Of a stretch of DNA of 64,000 nucleotides, positions 47,659-59,270 are shown in pieces. The translations under genes were made by a program, and so were the position numbers. The notes beneath the pieces are model-generated. The model was not told where the DNA came from. It made no database searches and saw only the letters and a list, made by a program, of their open reading frames with translations. Every line of letters begins with the position of its first letter. The first letter of the stretch is position 1. Source of the DNA: Lasioglossum baleicum (lineage: Eukaryota; Arthropoda; Insecta; Hymenoptera; Halictidae); NCBI RefSeq assembly GCF_051020765.1, contig NC_134931.1, positions 19,546,810 through 19,610,809 on the forward strand, written 5' to 3'.

Positions 47659-50295
47659 GTTGTATAGGGGATGATTTTGATCCTGGAATAAAATTATTTC
47701 TTCTTTTTTGATTTTTATGGAGCTTAGTTTACACATTACTGTTCTTTCGTATGGTGGAGTATATGTTTGATTGTAATATGGAATATCCTGAATGGAACAC
47801 TTGCATATTGTGCTTGCATATTTGCATTTAAATGGAATCCAAGAGTCAAATCTCGTAGCTGTGTTTTCGACTGAATCTTATTTACATGTGAAATGAAGTC
47901 GAACAAATAAATAAGCATGTATAACAAATACGAAGCTCGATATCTCCCGATTAACAAACGAAAAATAGACTTTACTCTTCTTCCGGCACATTATAATCTT
48001 CCTATCAAATTCCTTCTAATTTTGAAAAAGCTCGAATTCCCGTACATCGACCAATATCCGAGAACACTTTTCCGCGAGGGGAGCAGCTCGGAAATAATTT
48101 TCCTTGCGTCACAATTGTTTTTTTCCGGATTATACAAGCAGACTAGACGGTGTCTCGCAGAGCGGCTCGGCGCGCGTTACCGTCGAAGATCTCTCGCGTC
48201 CCGTTAAATTGAATGAGCGTCACTTTGAAAGCGAACGGTTTCATAGTGAGCAACGGTCCCCCTCGTGTCTGACGATATTTGCAAAATACGGGAAATATCC
48301 GCGCGCCCGTTACAAATATGCCAGAGCGCTGGAGAATGCGGACCGCCCGTTGCTCTTTGAGAAATTGTACACACTTCGAGGAGGAGTCGGCGGATGCGGT
48401 TACGGCGCGAAAGCCTATCTGCATCGCGATCCCTCAGAGGGGGTAAATAGAATCAAGGCGTTCGAGCTCGAAGATTCTCCACGTGCAGCAGCGTATTTCA
48501 CCATCGCAGAAACTCGTCCTCGTCTTCGTGGAACGCGCGAGAACCCGCGCAAGCGAGCAGAGCGCTGCCTGCCAACCCGATTTCCTTAATCCTCCTGTAG
48601 ACGAATAGTGTATCAACCTATCCGGTGAAGCCCGGGACAGCTTATTTTGCAATGAAAATCGAACAACGCACGGAACGACGGATGCACACCGATCAAAGCG
48701 AATCTCTGGTGGAAAGCCACCGCCGCGCCGCCCCGCCCCGGTTAAACCGACACCCTCCACCGTTTTCGAATCCTCTCTCGATATCCTCCACGCATATCCG
48801 AGAGTAGTATCCTGTGCTCGTCTCTCTATCGGTATTATTTTTATTTGATCGCTACTTGATGCATGCAAACACGACACTTTATCACCGGTGATGGCGCACG
48901 CCGGACACGATATTGCATATAGGAAACGATGTGTCCGTGTTATCGATCGATGAAATTTCATTAAGTGACATCGCTTCCGCTCTGCGTAGGAGGCGCACCA
49001 AGTCTCGATAGAGGTGCCGCAGGAATTGCATGCAGTAGACCGTACGTAGCCGTGAAAAATGGCATATTCTATGCCCCGGCCTCTCATCTATTCTGCGTTA
49101 TGAATCGTCGGAGTCGTTTAAACACCCTTCGACGCGAACCCCGAGACGCTTTTACACAGGAAATTCCGCTGGAGGTTTTACAATCCACACGACGACATAT
49201 CGAAAACCCTATTCTCGTTCTTTCAAATTATTACGCGTTTTTGAAATGGCAATTCACACATGCAAAATTACATTTATTCTAGCTAACTCGTAAAAATATA
49301 CATCCATGTTCCTCTAGCGATGAATTCAGTTGGAACAGTTTAAGCACAGCTGGTATGAAACAATTAATTCTCTACGGAGAATGTAAATATAAAATCGACG
49401 TCCAGCTTCACAGACATCGCTCCTGAAATTTCGAACGGGGTACTTGACAAATTACCCAAGAGGATACTGCGATACATGTAGAACCGAATGTACGGTACGG
49501 TAGAACTACGTATTTCTAGACTTAAAAAGACACTGTCACCGGTGTCTAGACCACGTCACCGACTCCGAGCGTTGGCCAGACGCGGCAATTTAAAAGAAAA
49601 AAGGTGTAAATCACCGGTCGGCCGGGGATGATCCAGACGCGATCGAGGTAATGATTATTAATGCGCGAAGCAGGGCAGTCGTGCGCCTCGCGGCGAAGTA
49701 AATAATCACTTCGTCACAGGCTGCCGTTCCCGAATCCCCGGTAACGTTGGTGGATTTTTTTCGCAACGGCACGCCATGGCAGCGGCACTAAATCACGTTT
49801 CGACGTAGCCGATGGCGCCCGCGTAATACCGTCCCACCTGATTTCCGGCAACGCGACGTATAATCCAGTGAATAATGAAAACATTATCACGGCCGACAAA
49901 GTGCGCTCACGCTGCTGTCAGAGCACAGGTAGCGGGCGGCCGAGTCTGGTCTGGCTGGTGGACACTTTTTCGAGGGTTGGAGACGAAAACGGCAGAACGA
50001 GAGGGGGCAACAGGGGGTTGGAGAGAGATAGAGAGGCGGGCAGATACATTGTCGTGTCGGGCAATGAAAAATTGCCGCAGATTTCCCGCGTGGGGAAAAC
50101 TGCTGGTGCAATACACCGGTGCAGCGACTACCGGTTCCTCCAGGTTCCAGGCGCGTCAGGATGCTACCAGCCTAATCATTTTCCTTTTGCCGAACAAACA
50201 GACAAACAAATTTATTGAGAGAAACGAGGAACCCGGGAACAAATAGTATCAGATAAATCAGACATTCTCTGTTCAGTCGAATATACGGCTCTCGA

Positions 50296-50313
50296 TGCAC
50301 GCACGTGCGTGCA
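50296..50313. other. Perfect 18-bp palindrome centred on CACGTG
   Basis: TGCACGCACGTGCGTGCA is identical to its reverse complement. The centre CACGTG is the classic E-box bound by bHLH factors such as CLOCK/CYCLE or MYC. The extended symmetry could be functional or the product of CA/TG alternation. Confidence 0.55.
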
Positions 50314-51160
50314 ACGTGCCGTCTATCAATGGAGTTGCAGCTCGTATGCTGAGCGTGTGCGTTTTTGACGATGATTTATACAGTTTATTGAAAAAGTACT
50401 AGCAGCACTGTCGGAGATTCTGCTTTGATCGATTCTGAGAAATTGCGAAGAGTTTGTTCGCTGAATAACTTCGTTGCTAGTCGTGGAAAAATATGATTCT
50501 TTTTGAAGATAAAAGTTGTCTATTGATGTAGACACACAGACACACAAACCTTTTCATTCGTAAGCAATGATTTTCCATTTTTAATTCAAGTTGTTCTCCT
50601 TTTCTTGCAAAAATATTTCGATCAATGTAATATCAGCTGTACACATTTTCCGTAGAATCGAATGTCAACTCTACAATAGAACGAAACTCCAATTTAATTC
50701 TCAAAATAGAAATGTCCCAATTTTCTGAACACTATACAAAGATTAAACACGATCGAAACCCAGAACGAATCTCAGTCTACAGAGAGCCCCGTAGAACGTC
50801 AGTCTTCCAAAGCTTAACACAAGCGAACGAACTGAAACAGTGAGCTAATGCGATCAATCTCGCGTGAACGGAGTTCACAGATCGATTCTTTCACCGGAAA
50901 CGATTTCATCGCCGTTGCAACTTGTCTACGCGCTGCCAAGAAGTTTGGTAGCCGTCAGTCCTGTGTGCACGATCGCGGCGACGTTTCGCCAGCGTTTATT
51001 TAATCTACGATCGCAAAGTTTGTACAGAGCCGTCAGTGATCCCGCGGAAAAATAAGAGCGAAATTACACGGTACTTAATTCTGCCGTCTGTTAAATTTGG
51101 ACTACTAGGTTGTTATCTCAGTCCAGACATGGCCGGCTGCCAAAATCGCCGAGCCTTGCG

Positions 51161-51183
51161 CCCCCCTCCCCCCTCGGGGGGGG
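51161..51183. other. C-run/G-run hairpin
   Basis: CCCCCCT and CCCCCC are followed after only TC by GGGGGGGG. The strand can fold back on itself, and either strand carries a G run able to join G-quadruplex structures. Confidence 0.6.
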
Positions 51184-52661
51184 TTAAACTGTAAAATTTC
51201 ATTCATTCCCGAATTGCGTTCCCAAATCCAGCTTTCCCTTCCTCTGCCACTCTGTCTCTGCGTCTCCCTCTCTCTATCTCTTTCTTCTTTCTCCTTTGTT
51301 TCTCGACCGGAATATCGAGGTACGCGCGGACACGTACAGCTCACGTCTTTATTCGAATTCGATGCCCGCTACGTTTTAATAGAAGGCCGCGTATCACGGG
51401 GAGGAGTATCGACGATTGGTCGAACGTGCTCGAGACTTGGGCGAACAGATTTTGCCAAGCACCCGCCTGGAATCCGATGACGCGATACCGCGTATCGGCC
51501 CGTGTCTGTTGCTCGAGATTAATTTAATGGACGAACGACGGACAATTGATTCGATCATCTGCACCGAGGGAAGTTGCCGAGATACAGTAGCTCCAGAAAC
51601 TATAGCCACACTGAATTTCCAATTTACAACAAAAATTCAACCCGCTACATTCACGCGGCATCCCCCGTACTCAAAAATCATTGAAGTGATTTTGACGGTG
51701 TCTCGTCAGATTTCCCCGTGCACAAATCCCGCGATTTAACGTTGCCGCGCGCTCGCCGATCTAACGCGGAATAAGGAAAGTTCGCGCACGAATCTCATTC
51801 GTCGCTCTAATGAAAAAGTAACCAGGCCGAGCGCACCGCTCTCGATAGCCCCCCGGAGCTGTTTTCCTGTTTTCGTATCTAACTTTCCCCGATATACGCA
51901 TTCAACGGCGCTCCGATGCAGGATTAATAAAATCGAATTTCGCGCGCGCTCTATCCTTTCCACAGGCAAACCGGGCATCGCCGTGCGCACGGACTTCATG
52001 CAGCCTGAGAATTTTGGATTTATCCCGGCATTTATTGACAGCCATTGTGCCTGACCGGAAAAGGATATCCCCTCGGATCTCGCGTTTCTTTTAATCCTGC
52101 GAAGGCCTGCTCGCTGATCGATCAATCACCGATCGGCACGTTTCGTAGTTGGCTGAGTGTCGCTCTCGGTGTATTTACGGCGATCTTTTCAAATTGATTT
52201 CTCGCGAACAAGCGCGTTTCGATATGAGGCTGTTAATAAGGCAATTCTAGCATAGTGTTACGGATTGGGCCGCGCTCACAGTGGCTCCGATATCGGCCTG
52301 TTCACAACGTGAACAAATCTACCGGAAATGATGTGTCGCATGGTAAAAAAAATTTTTTTCCGCGCGTGGTATTGGAAAAACCACAAGTTTCTTGAAATTG
52401 TGCAAGTTTAACGAATTCTTTCAGCGCGTTCACGCTGCCGACACGCTCAGCCAATCCCACAAACACGGCTTATAAATATTTTATAATTCTTTAACTTGTA
52501 TAATATGTACAGAGAGTTTCATCTGAGATGAGTGACTCACACGTCTTTATCATTTTTAACTCTGGGATTACCAGTTGCAAATTAGTCAACTTTTAACCTC
52601 ACGTGTAGTCTTGAAGTGATCTTGAACATTAACAATTGTATAATTTCACAGCACTGTTAGA

Positions 52662-52685
52662 ATGTTTAAACGGATGTTTAAACAT
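52662..52685. repeat. Short inverted repeat, 10-bp arms
   Basis: ATGTTTAAAC and GTTTAAACAT flank GGAT. The arms are perfect and also form a direct TGTTTAAAC repeat because each arm contains a GTTTAAAC palindrome. No function inferred. Confidence 0.6.
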
Positions 52686-54449
52686 GTGTAATTTCAAATG
52701 GCACAAACTGTTGTTTACCACATAGTGCAACATGCACTACAATAGTATACAGTTCAGTATACTGAGGGTGTACTCGCGGCAAGACGGGACGCGAAATCTT
52801 CAATCTAGTCATAACGTTACATATTCTAGCCCGGCATATTCTCGGTCAGTTATTTTACGTTCAAAGAGCAACGACACCCTATTGTGTAATAACACAAGAT
52901 AGCTGACCCTGTATTTCAACCAGGCCAGCCGGTACCCTTGGATTCATAAACCACGATGTCCCCAAAGCATACGTTACCCCTCATACTTCGAGGATGCTGA
53001 AAACTTCAAGAATAAAGCAATAACTTCTACTGCTACCTTATATTCATGATATCGAGCGAATATAGATTCCGGTGGCCCCACGCGCGCACGCGAATCCTCT
53101 TCGATTTACCACGACAGGTGCGATACCGAAAATATCGAACGACTTTCGCTTCAACATTTCGACTCGGCGGTCTCGAATAAAAGGAAGAAAGATCGGTGGA
53201 CGACGGGTCGATCGAGCGTACAGCCAACTCAATTAAGAAAAGTGAAATAAAGAAGATTCGAAGGAACTCGTGCGGGCGTGATCGCTGGCACGGACTCGCT
53301 GATGAAATGACCAAAGGATTGCTGGCTTTCACCCGGCAAACCATTTTAAAAGCTTGAGGTAATTGTTGTTTTATGAAGGTAATCGTTTGCAGTATTGCAT
53401 AGTGTACTGAGTATAACGAGAAAAACAAGAAATTAAACATTCAAGTAACACTAAAAATGTGAAAGTTAAAAGAGTCGAGATAAATGGAAGAAAATCGGCT
53501 TAATTCTATCTGGAATGTAATGAAAGAATATTATTAATACGACTTGAATCACTGAAGTTTAATGAATGAAAGAACGTGACTTTTGAAACACGACAAACAT
53601 GTATCAAGCGAATATGATATTCTTGTTACTTCGATATTGTGTCCTGATAAAGCAAGAACGTATGTCGTTGTATTCTTCGGTATCGAACTAGCCTACGTTA
53701 CATAACACAGCAAATTCGAGTGTCAGAATAGGTTGTCTGTTAGCAGAGGTAACTTGGAAGATATCGGTTGACACGGTGCATTTGCAGCATTGCGCACTGC
53801 ACGAATTCCAGCAAGGAAATGAGGTTGCAAAAGCGACAGAAAATTTATGCTGTGAGCCTGGCGAAGACGATATTTCGCAAAGGAATTCAGAGATGCAGGT
53901 CTTATCGTAGAAAACGATTTCTATTCAAGGAAGCTATCCAAAGTCAATGATATTCTCAAGCGAATTTTACGAAGTGGGACCAATCGTGTCTCTTATTATT
54001 AGACTGCTAACGACATTATTATTGCATTCTTAACATGAGGGATTTTCTAGTTGATCACTGTGCATGTCGCATGCAGCGTAAGAGTGCGCTCACCTCCGTA
54101 TTCGAGGAGGCGTGCATAACGCAGATTAGAATCGGCGTGTAACGCGGTTCACCGAGGCGCCGCGGCGCGTACGTAGGTACGGCGCACGCACAGACAGTCC
54201 GGGGATCAGCTCGGCTAATTGAATTGTTTCTAAGACCGGCTTATGGCTTAGAAATCTACTTGCGCCGACTAAGGGCACCCGCTGGTGCCGTTCCGGCCCC
54301 CTTTCTGCTCGTACTCCCGCCCCTGGCAATATTATCATCGGGAATTGCCGAGGAATCCCGCGAGCGAGACTATAAGTGCGGCTTGTTATCGTTACGCGAG
54401 CCGATGTAATAGGAAAGAAAACGCTCGTTCCGGCCGCGAAATCATGCGG

Positions 54450-54684
54450 ATAAGATTGCCCGGCGCCGCCTAATTAAAACGTCTGGATTACCCCGTGCGC
54501 CGCGTTTGATGTCCCCGTCCGCGTCGGCCATCGCTTAACAAACCCGGATGTAATTAGCTGTTACGCGCATTCGTTAAGAGGATTAAAATTATACGGACCC
54601 GCCGCGCCTCGCCGGGGGCAGCACGCCGGAATTGTAACTATTTGTCGTCGAAATTACGGGTACCTCGTCGCTTCGATCCGTTAC

Positions 54685-54720
<36 letters not shown>

Positions 54721-55645
54721 CTCGCCTCTTCGTTTTCTCTTCCTCTTTCTCTTTCTCCCTTTCTCGTCTGGGATTGAAACTCGTTAAGGAAATCATCGGA
54801 GTCGTCGTCGTCGGGCGAATTGCGAGAGGGTGAACCGTAGAGGTCTGGTAAATAGAGAAAAATGTCGTCGGATTCCTTGAAGCTTTGAGGCCGCGACCGG
54901 TTACATGACACTTTTCAGCTGCGCGCTCCAATATTTGCGTTTCATATTCAGTTCCGAGAGTTATCTACTTTTCGCTCTGTCTCTTAGTCTATTAATTCTT
55001 CGTGCTTACATTAGACGTTTACCGGTTCGGTGGGACACGCCTGCCTCGAGAAACCGTCGTCGGTTTCGAACGGTGTCTGCCGGGCCCTCGAAATTAATAA
55101 AGGAGACACGGCGTTTCGCGGCAGTGGAGGACTTGTAAAGAAAAATCGTCGGAGAAATAGAAACGGGGTTCTCGTGGAGAGATTCGTAACAAGATTGCGT
55201 AGCCGAGAGTACAAATAACGGGCACGTCAAGGACACGAGCGGATGTTAAATGGACATACATTTCCCATCTGGAAGTCCGAGTGATAACGCGGAAACGAAA
55301 TTTCTCCGTCGGCGCGTCCGATCGACCCGTAAATATGTCGGCTGCGATGGAAAAAATCGGCGAGCTCTCAAAGGCCGTTCAATTTGGCCAGTTTTGGCGT
55401 GCCAACAAATCGTTTCAGCCGGATGCTTTTAAATTAACGTGACGCGCTGCGGATTAATTCCCTTTTAAATTAACGCTATTATGTACGCGCGCGACTTTCA
55501 ATGAAATTACGCTTTAATGCGATATATCCCCGTGCCGCCGCGCCGCCCCGTATCACTGACGCTCAGTCGGAACGCTTTAATGGCCATCCATTTTTTATAT
55601 TGATTGCGGCCGCCTTAATTATTCTATCACGGAACTAGTGTTTAC
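54450..55645. promoter_or_regulatory. Candidate cis-regulatory stretch (TAAT-rich in GC-rich DNA)
   Basis: Two sub-blocks, 54465-54600 and 55430-55640, carry repeated homeodomain-type cores (CTAATTA, GTAATTAG, GGATTAA, TTTAATGG, CTTAATTATT) embedded in CpG-rich sequence. GGCCATCC and TTTTTATATTGATTG also occur. GCCAT is the known Pho/YY1 core. Clusters of this kind are typical of insect developmental enhancers, but homeodomain cores are short and chance cannot be excluded. A CT microsatellite lies between the blocks. Confidence 0.25.
54690..54717 (+). repeat. CT microsatellite
   Basis: Fourteen CT units, continuing into a less regular pyrimidine run to about 54770. Confidence 0.9.
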
Positions 55646-58600
55646 GATAAAAGCACTTGTCACTCTCGGACCGGTGCGGCGACCGCCGGACACGGGCTCG
55701 CTGACACGCACGCATAAATTATTTTTCGCGGCTTGTTTCCGCGCGAAAATACGTATTGTTGCTTAACCGGGCACACGCCGAACCTCGAATAACGTACATT
55801 CCACCGAATAAATATTTGCCGGTTTGCATACAGCTGTCCCGTTAACACTTCCGCGATCCCATTGTTATCAAGAATTCCCGCGCTTCGACGAGAAAAAGAC
55901 GTGTAAACAGCAGGCGCCGTGCCGTGGCTTGATCGGATGCGCGTCGATCGCGCGTTGTAAGTGCACACAAAATAAATGATATATGGAAATTCGATAATTC
56001 AGGCCCGGCCGCGTGGAAGGCAAACCCGGAAAACTTACCGTCAACGATACAATTCGCCGAAATCAAACACAAAAGAGCCTGCGAACGTGTTGCATACAAA
56101 ACAAGATTATACGCTCATTATGCGTAAAACGAATTTCAGATAACAAGAGCGTGAAAGCTTTTCAAACTTGCAAGTATTGCAGTCTGTCCATTCCAATTCA
56201 TTTATTTGTACCATTTGCTAAAGTCTGTACTGTAATAACATCTAATTGGATAACTAGAACATTTTTATTCAGCAGTATCCAGTTGCTGAAACAATTCCAA
56301 GAGCATACGCAGAAGACAATCTACAATGTCCTTTCACAACCCTCGAACCAAGGGATGAAAAATCATATGAACCTTAACCCTAACTCGAGATCGCCAGTAA
56401 TAACTGTCTTCGCGACAGTTTCCCTGGATCGCCGAGACTCGATGGTACATCTGCGAAGCTTTTCGGCGCACAGTGTGCGAATCCGTCGGCGTCGCAGACA
56501 ATAGACCTGGTCCAGGGGCGTACACGTGCGAGCCCAACCGTCGCGTCGGTCCTTCCGCAATAAAATTCCGGCTGGCATGCCGGTTCCGTGCAATAATGGC
56601 ACCGCGGCGAAAAAAAAGAGGAACTGCTTCCCGCTGACCGAGAGGGAAAGTGCAGATACAGGGATGGCGGAGGATGGTTCGGGAAATATGAATACGTTCA
56701 CGGTGATTCGGTTAATTTTTAACACGAAACAGAGGGCAGTTCGCCGCTGGCGCGTTTCGTCCGGTTCGATGGATGCGGTCTATGGGACTGTTCGCTGAAA
56801 ATCTGCAGGAAAGAGGGCGAAACCGTACGGAGGGAGAGAGGCGCGAGGTTAAGGGTGTTCCTGGACGCGGCCCCGCCGGGGGCAGGGGAGACGTGGGTTC
56901 GTGGAGGAGGGTGTTTGTTGGTGGATGTCGTTCGCTATTGAGGGCTCCGGGTACCAGGGGTCATGAATGCTTGTCAACGGTGAGATATGATGCGTGGATT
57001 ACACCCCCGCCCCTCGGCGGCGTTGTATCTCGCCACGGGGAAACCCCCTTTACAACCCTTCCCTTCATCCCTCTCCCTCTTTCTCTCACTCTTTCCCTCG
57101 CTCTCTCGCACCGCCTTTGCGATCCGGCGAGCACCACCGAGCCACTTGCCGTCACCCGCGCTTCTGCATCGGGAGATTTATAGGAAAATCCATCTTCCGG
57201 TCTCGCGGCCTGCACAAAGGTGTTGCGCGTGTCGTCTGGCTCAAGGAAACGGTCGCCCGCCGCTCTCGAATTGAATTTTCCAACCCTTCTGCGGACGACC
57301 GGGCACCTGCAGACCTGCTCCACAACCTTTCACAATTTTCACGTTCGCGCGAGAATATCTAATTTCAATTTTAACACATTTTGTGCCGAGTCTTTCCTGC
57401 TCAATTTCCAGTCCGACTATTCAATGTTTTAATTAAAGGCTGATACATTATCGTAAGCTACTTCACTATTTTATCGATTGATATAAAATTAAATTCTACA
57501 TACTACTCTTTTATTGGCCTCACAGGGGTTGAGAATCGATTGGAAATCAATATAAGTACAAATCCATTATTGTAGATCGTGCCACAACAGAGGGGGACAG
57601 AGAAACAAATAGGGTGAGGGGAATAAACAGAAGTGCTTGACGATACATATTACACGTCGCAAAATGATGTCCCATGCCATAATCGCATCCCCATCGGAAA
57701 CCCAGTAACGATAAATAGAAACACAATCGAAACGATCCAAACAGTTTATCTCACCGCTCAGCACACAAAATACATAGTCATACGGAGAGCGAATTACTCG
57801 AAAAGAGCACGACTGTCGGCGCCATTTCCTGCGTAGGGGCTTGCGCCGACGGGGAATTAAGAAATCGACGGAACACGCCGTCTCGTCGCCCAGGATTCGA
57901 TAGCATTCCCGGTTTGCTGCGCCTGCTACAACTACAACGATTCAATTACTCCGCTTTCAGTCGCAAATTCCGTGCGCCCCGTCATGGAGCACCGTATGAC
58001 GTCGATCCTATTTCACGTCCTTCCGCCTATTCGTCGCGAAATACTTGTCGCTAGGTGGCGCGCGCGCGCGCGCAAAACAGGGGGATGGAAAAAGCTTTTC
58101 TGTTGTAAGACGAGTGGTGCTGTGTTCCCCTCCACACGTCGCTCCTGTCATCCATCTTTCCTGGTCGCTTTTGCACTCGGGAATTCTGCTGTTTCTGCAC
58201 ACAGTTTTATCTGTTCGACGCAGCGTCGCTTTTCGTCATGTGCTGGGTCTGTCGCGACTCATGTATTCGGCACACTCGAGAGAATAAATTTTACGTTTTT
58301 TAGATACCTTTTGTAGGAACGTATAAGAATTAGATGTTAGATACGTTGGTGTTGATGCCGATCGATTCTCGGCAACCAGCTCAGTCGATTTCCGTTGAAA
58401 CAAAGCTCCTATACTTTGCTTTTCTTTGGATATTAGTAACATTGTTAGGGAATTTTTGTAAAAATAAGCCAAGTTATGAATTTTTCACAAAACTTTGGTA
58501 GACAGACAGAAAAAGGTGCTTAAAAACATTATCATCTAGGGGAGGGTAACCAACTTTGGACCTGCACCTTGCAAGAGGTACATATTAATGCTAAACTGAT

Positions 58601-58799
58601 TGTCAACCATATCAAACGAACGCAATCGCGTTTTTTGTATTCTTCAGCAATAGAAAATGTTTGAAACAGAAAACATAGGGCATAGGGACGGTTCACGACC
58701 AATACGAGCAGAAACTGACCACGATCGCCAGGGCCAGGGTAAACACAGTATATTTGCGATGTTGGCTACCCACAATCGAAAGTTCGAGTCATGCAGACC
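55646..58799. other. Non-coding stretch
   Basis: No exon recognised. 57.04-57.12 kb is a CT-rich run, and 56.76-56.95 kb is G-rich. Frames of up to 163 codons (56013-56504) have no recognisable domain. A GC alternation at 58057-58073 is listed separately. Confidence 0.5.
58057..58073. repeat. (GC)8 alternation
   Basis: Eight GC dinucleotides. Long alternating CG is the classic sequence for left-handed Z-DNA under supercoiling. Rare at this length. Confidence 0.8.
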
Positions 58800-59270
58800 C
58801 GACGCGCGACGATAACAGGAGGGTGGAACTATATGTGTTCAAAGGTATCCTCGCAGGGGGCGAGTCGAAGAGGGACTGGAGCGAGAGAAAGGGAGAAGGG
58901 TGGCGTGTAACGTAGAAACGCCGAAAATTCATGGGAAGGTAAACACGCCGTTGAAAACGCGACGTCAGAAATCGTAGACGTGTAGACGTAGCCGGCGAGG
59001 AGAGACGACACGAATAACGGGAGCACGCGACAAGATAAAACGCGCAAACGAAGATGGGTAGGGGCGAGAAGGGTGCGAGGAGGGGGTGTGACGGCGACGG
59101 CCAAAGAGCGCGGGGCAAGGAGTCGAGAAAGGACACGTTGGCGGAAGGGACGATGCGAAAGTAGAAAAGGAGCAACGGCAAGGAAATTGGCAGTCGAGGA
59201 ATGCCGAAGCAACACGGCGCGAGAAGCGAAACGCTAGGCGCGTCCAACGAACGAAGGAAGGCTTTCCATC
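58800..59270 (+). other. Strongly purine-skewed block
   Basis: The + strand is dominated by A and G for about 450 bases. On the minus strand three overlapping frames (152, 128 and 107 codons) are open at once and read as Leu/Ser/Pro/Arg-rich. This is what pyrimidine-rich DNA yields without coding selection. No domain is seen. It ends near a 16-C run. Confidence 0.5.

Larger units (their letters stand above)
43398..50295. other. Non-coding stretch
   Basis: No recognised exon. A GC/TAAT-rich block at 43.79-43.99 kb (TGCTAATTAACAG, GCTAATTGAG, TTTTATTTTAATAAC) resembles enhancer sequence. The 217-codon minus-strand frame at 48434-49087 is the longest here. It is Arg/Ser/Cys-rich with no domain recognised, and it overlaps a 161-codon frame on the other strand. 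Confidence 0.5.
50314..54449. other. Non-coding stretch
   Basis: No exon recognised. It holds a C/G-rich hairpin at 51161-51183, a pyrimidine-rich part at 51230-51300 and an AT-rich part at 52.2-53.0 kb with a 24-bp palindromic repeat. Frames reach 135 codons with no domain. Confidence 0.5.

Noticed and set aside
48434..49087. 217-codon minus-strand frame
   Set aside because: No recognisable domain, and a 161-codon frame on the other strand overlaps it. It is typical of stop-poor CpG-rich DNA.
49516..49551. Nested CTAGAC/GTCTAG and GACAC/GTGTC inverted words
   Set aside because: Short arms with incompatible spacing. They do not form a single stable hairpin.
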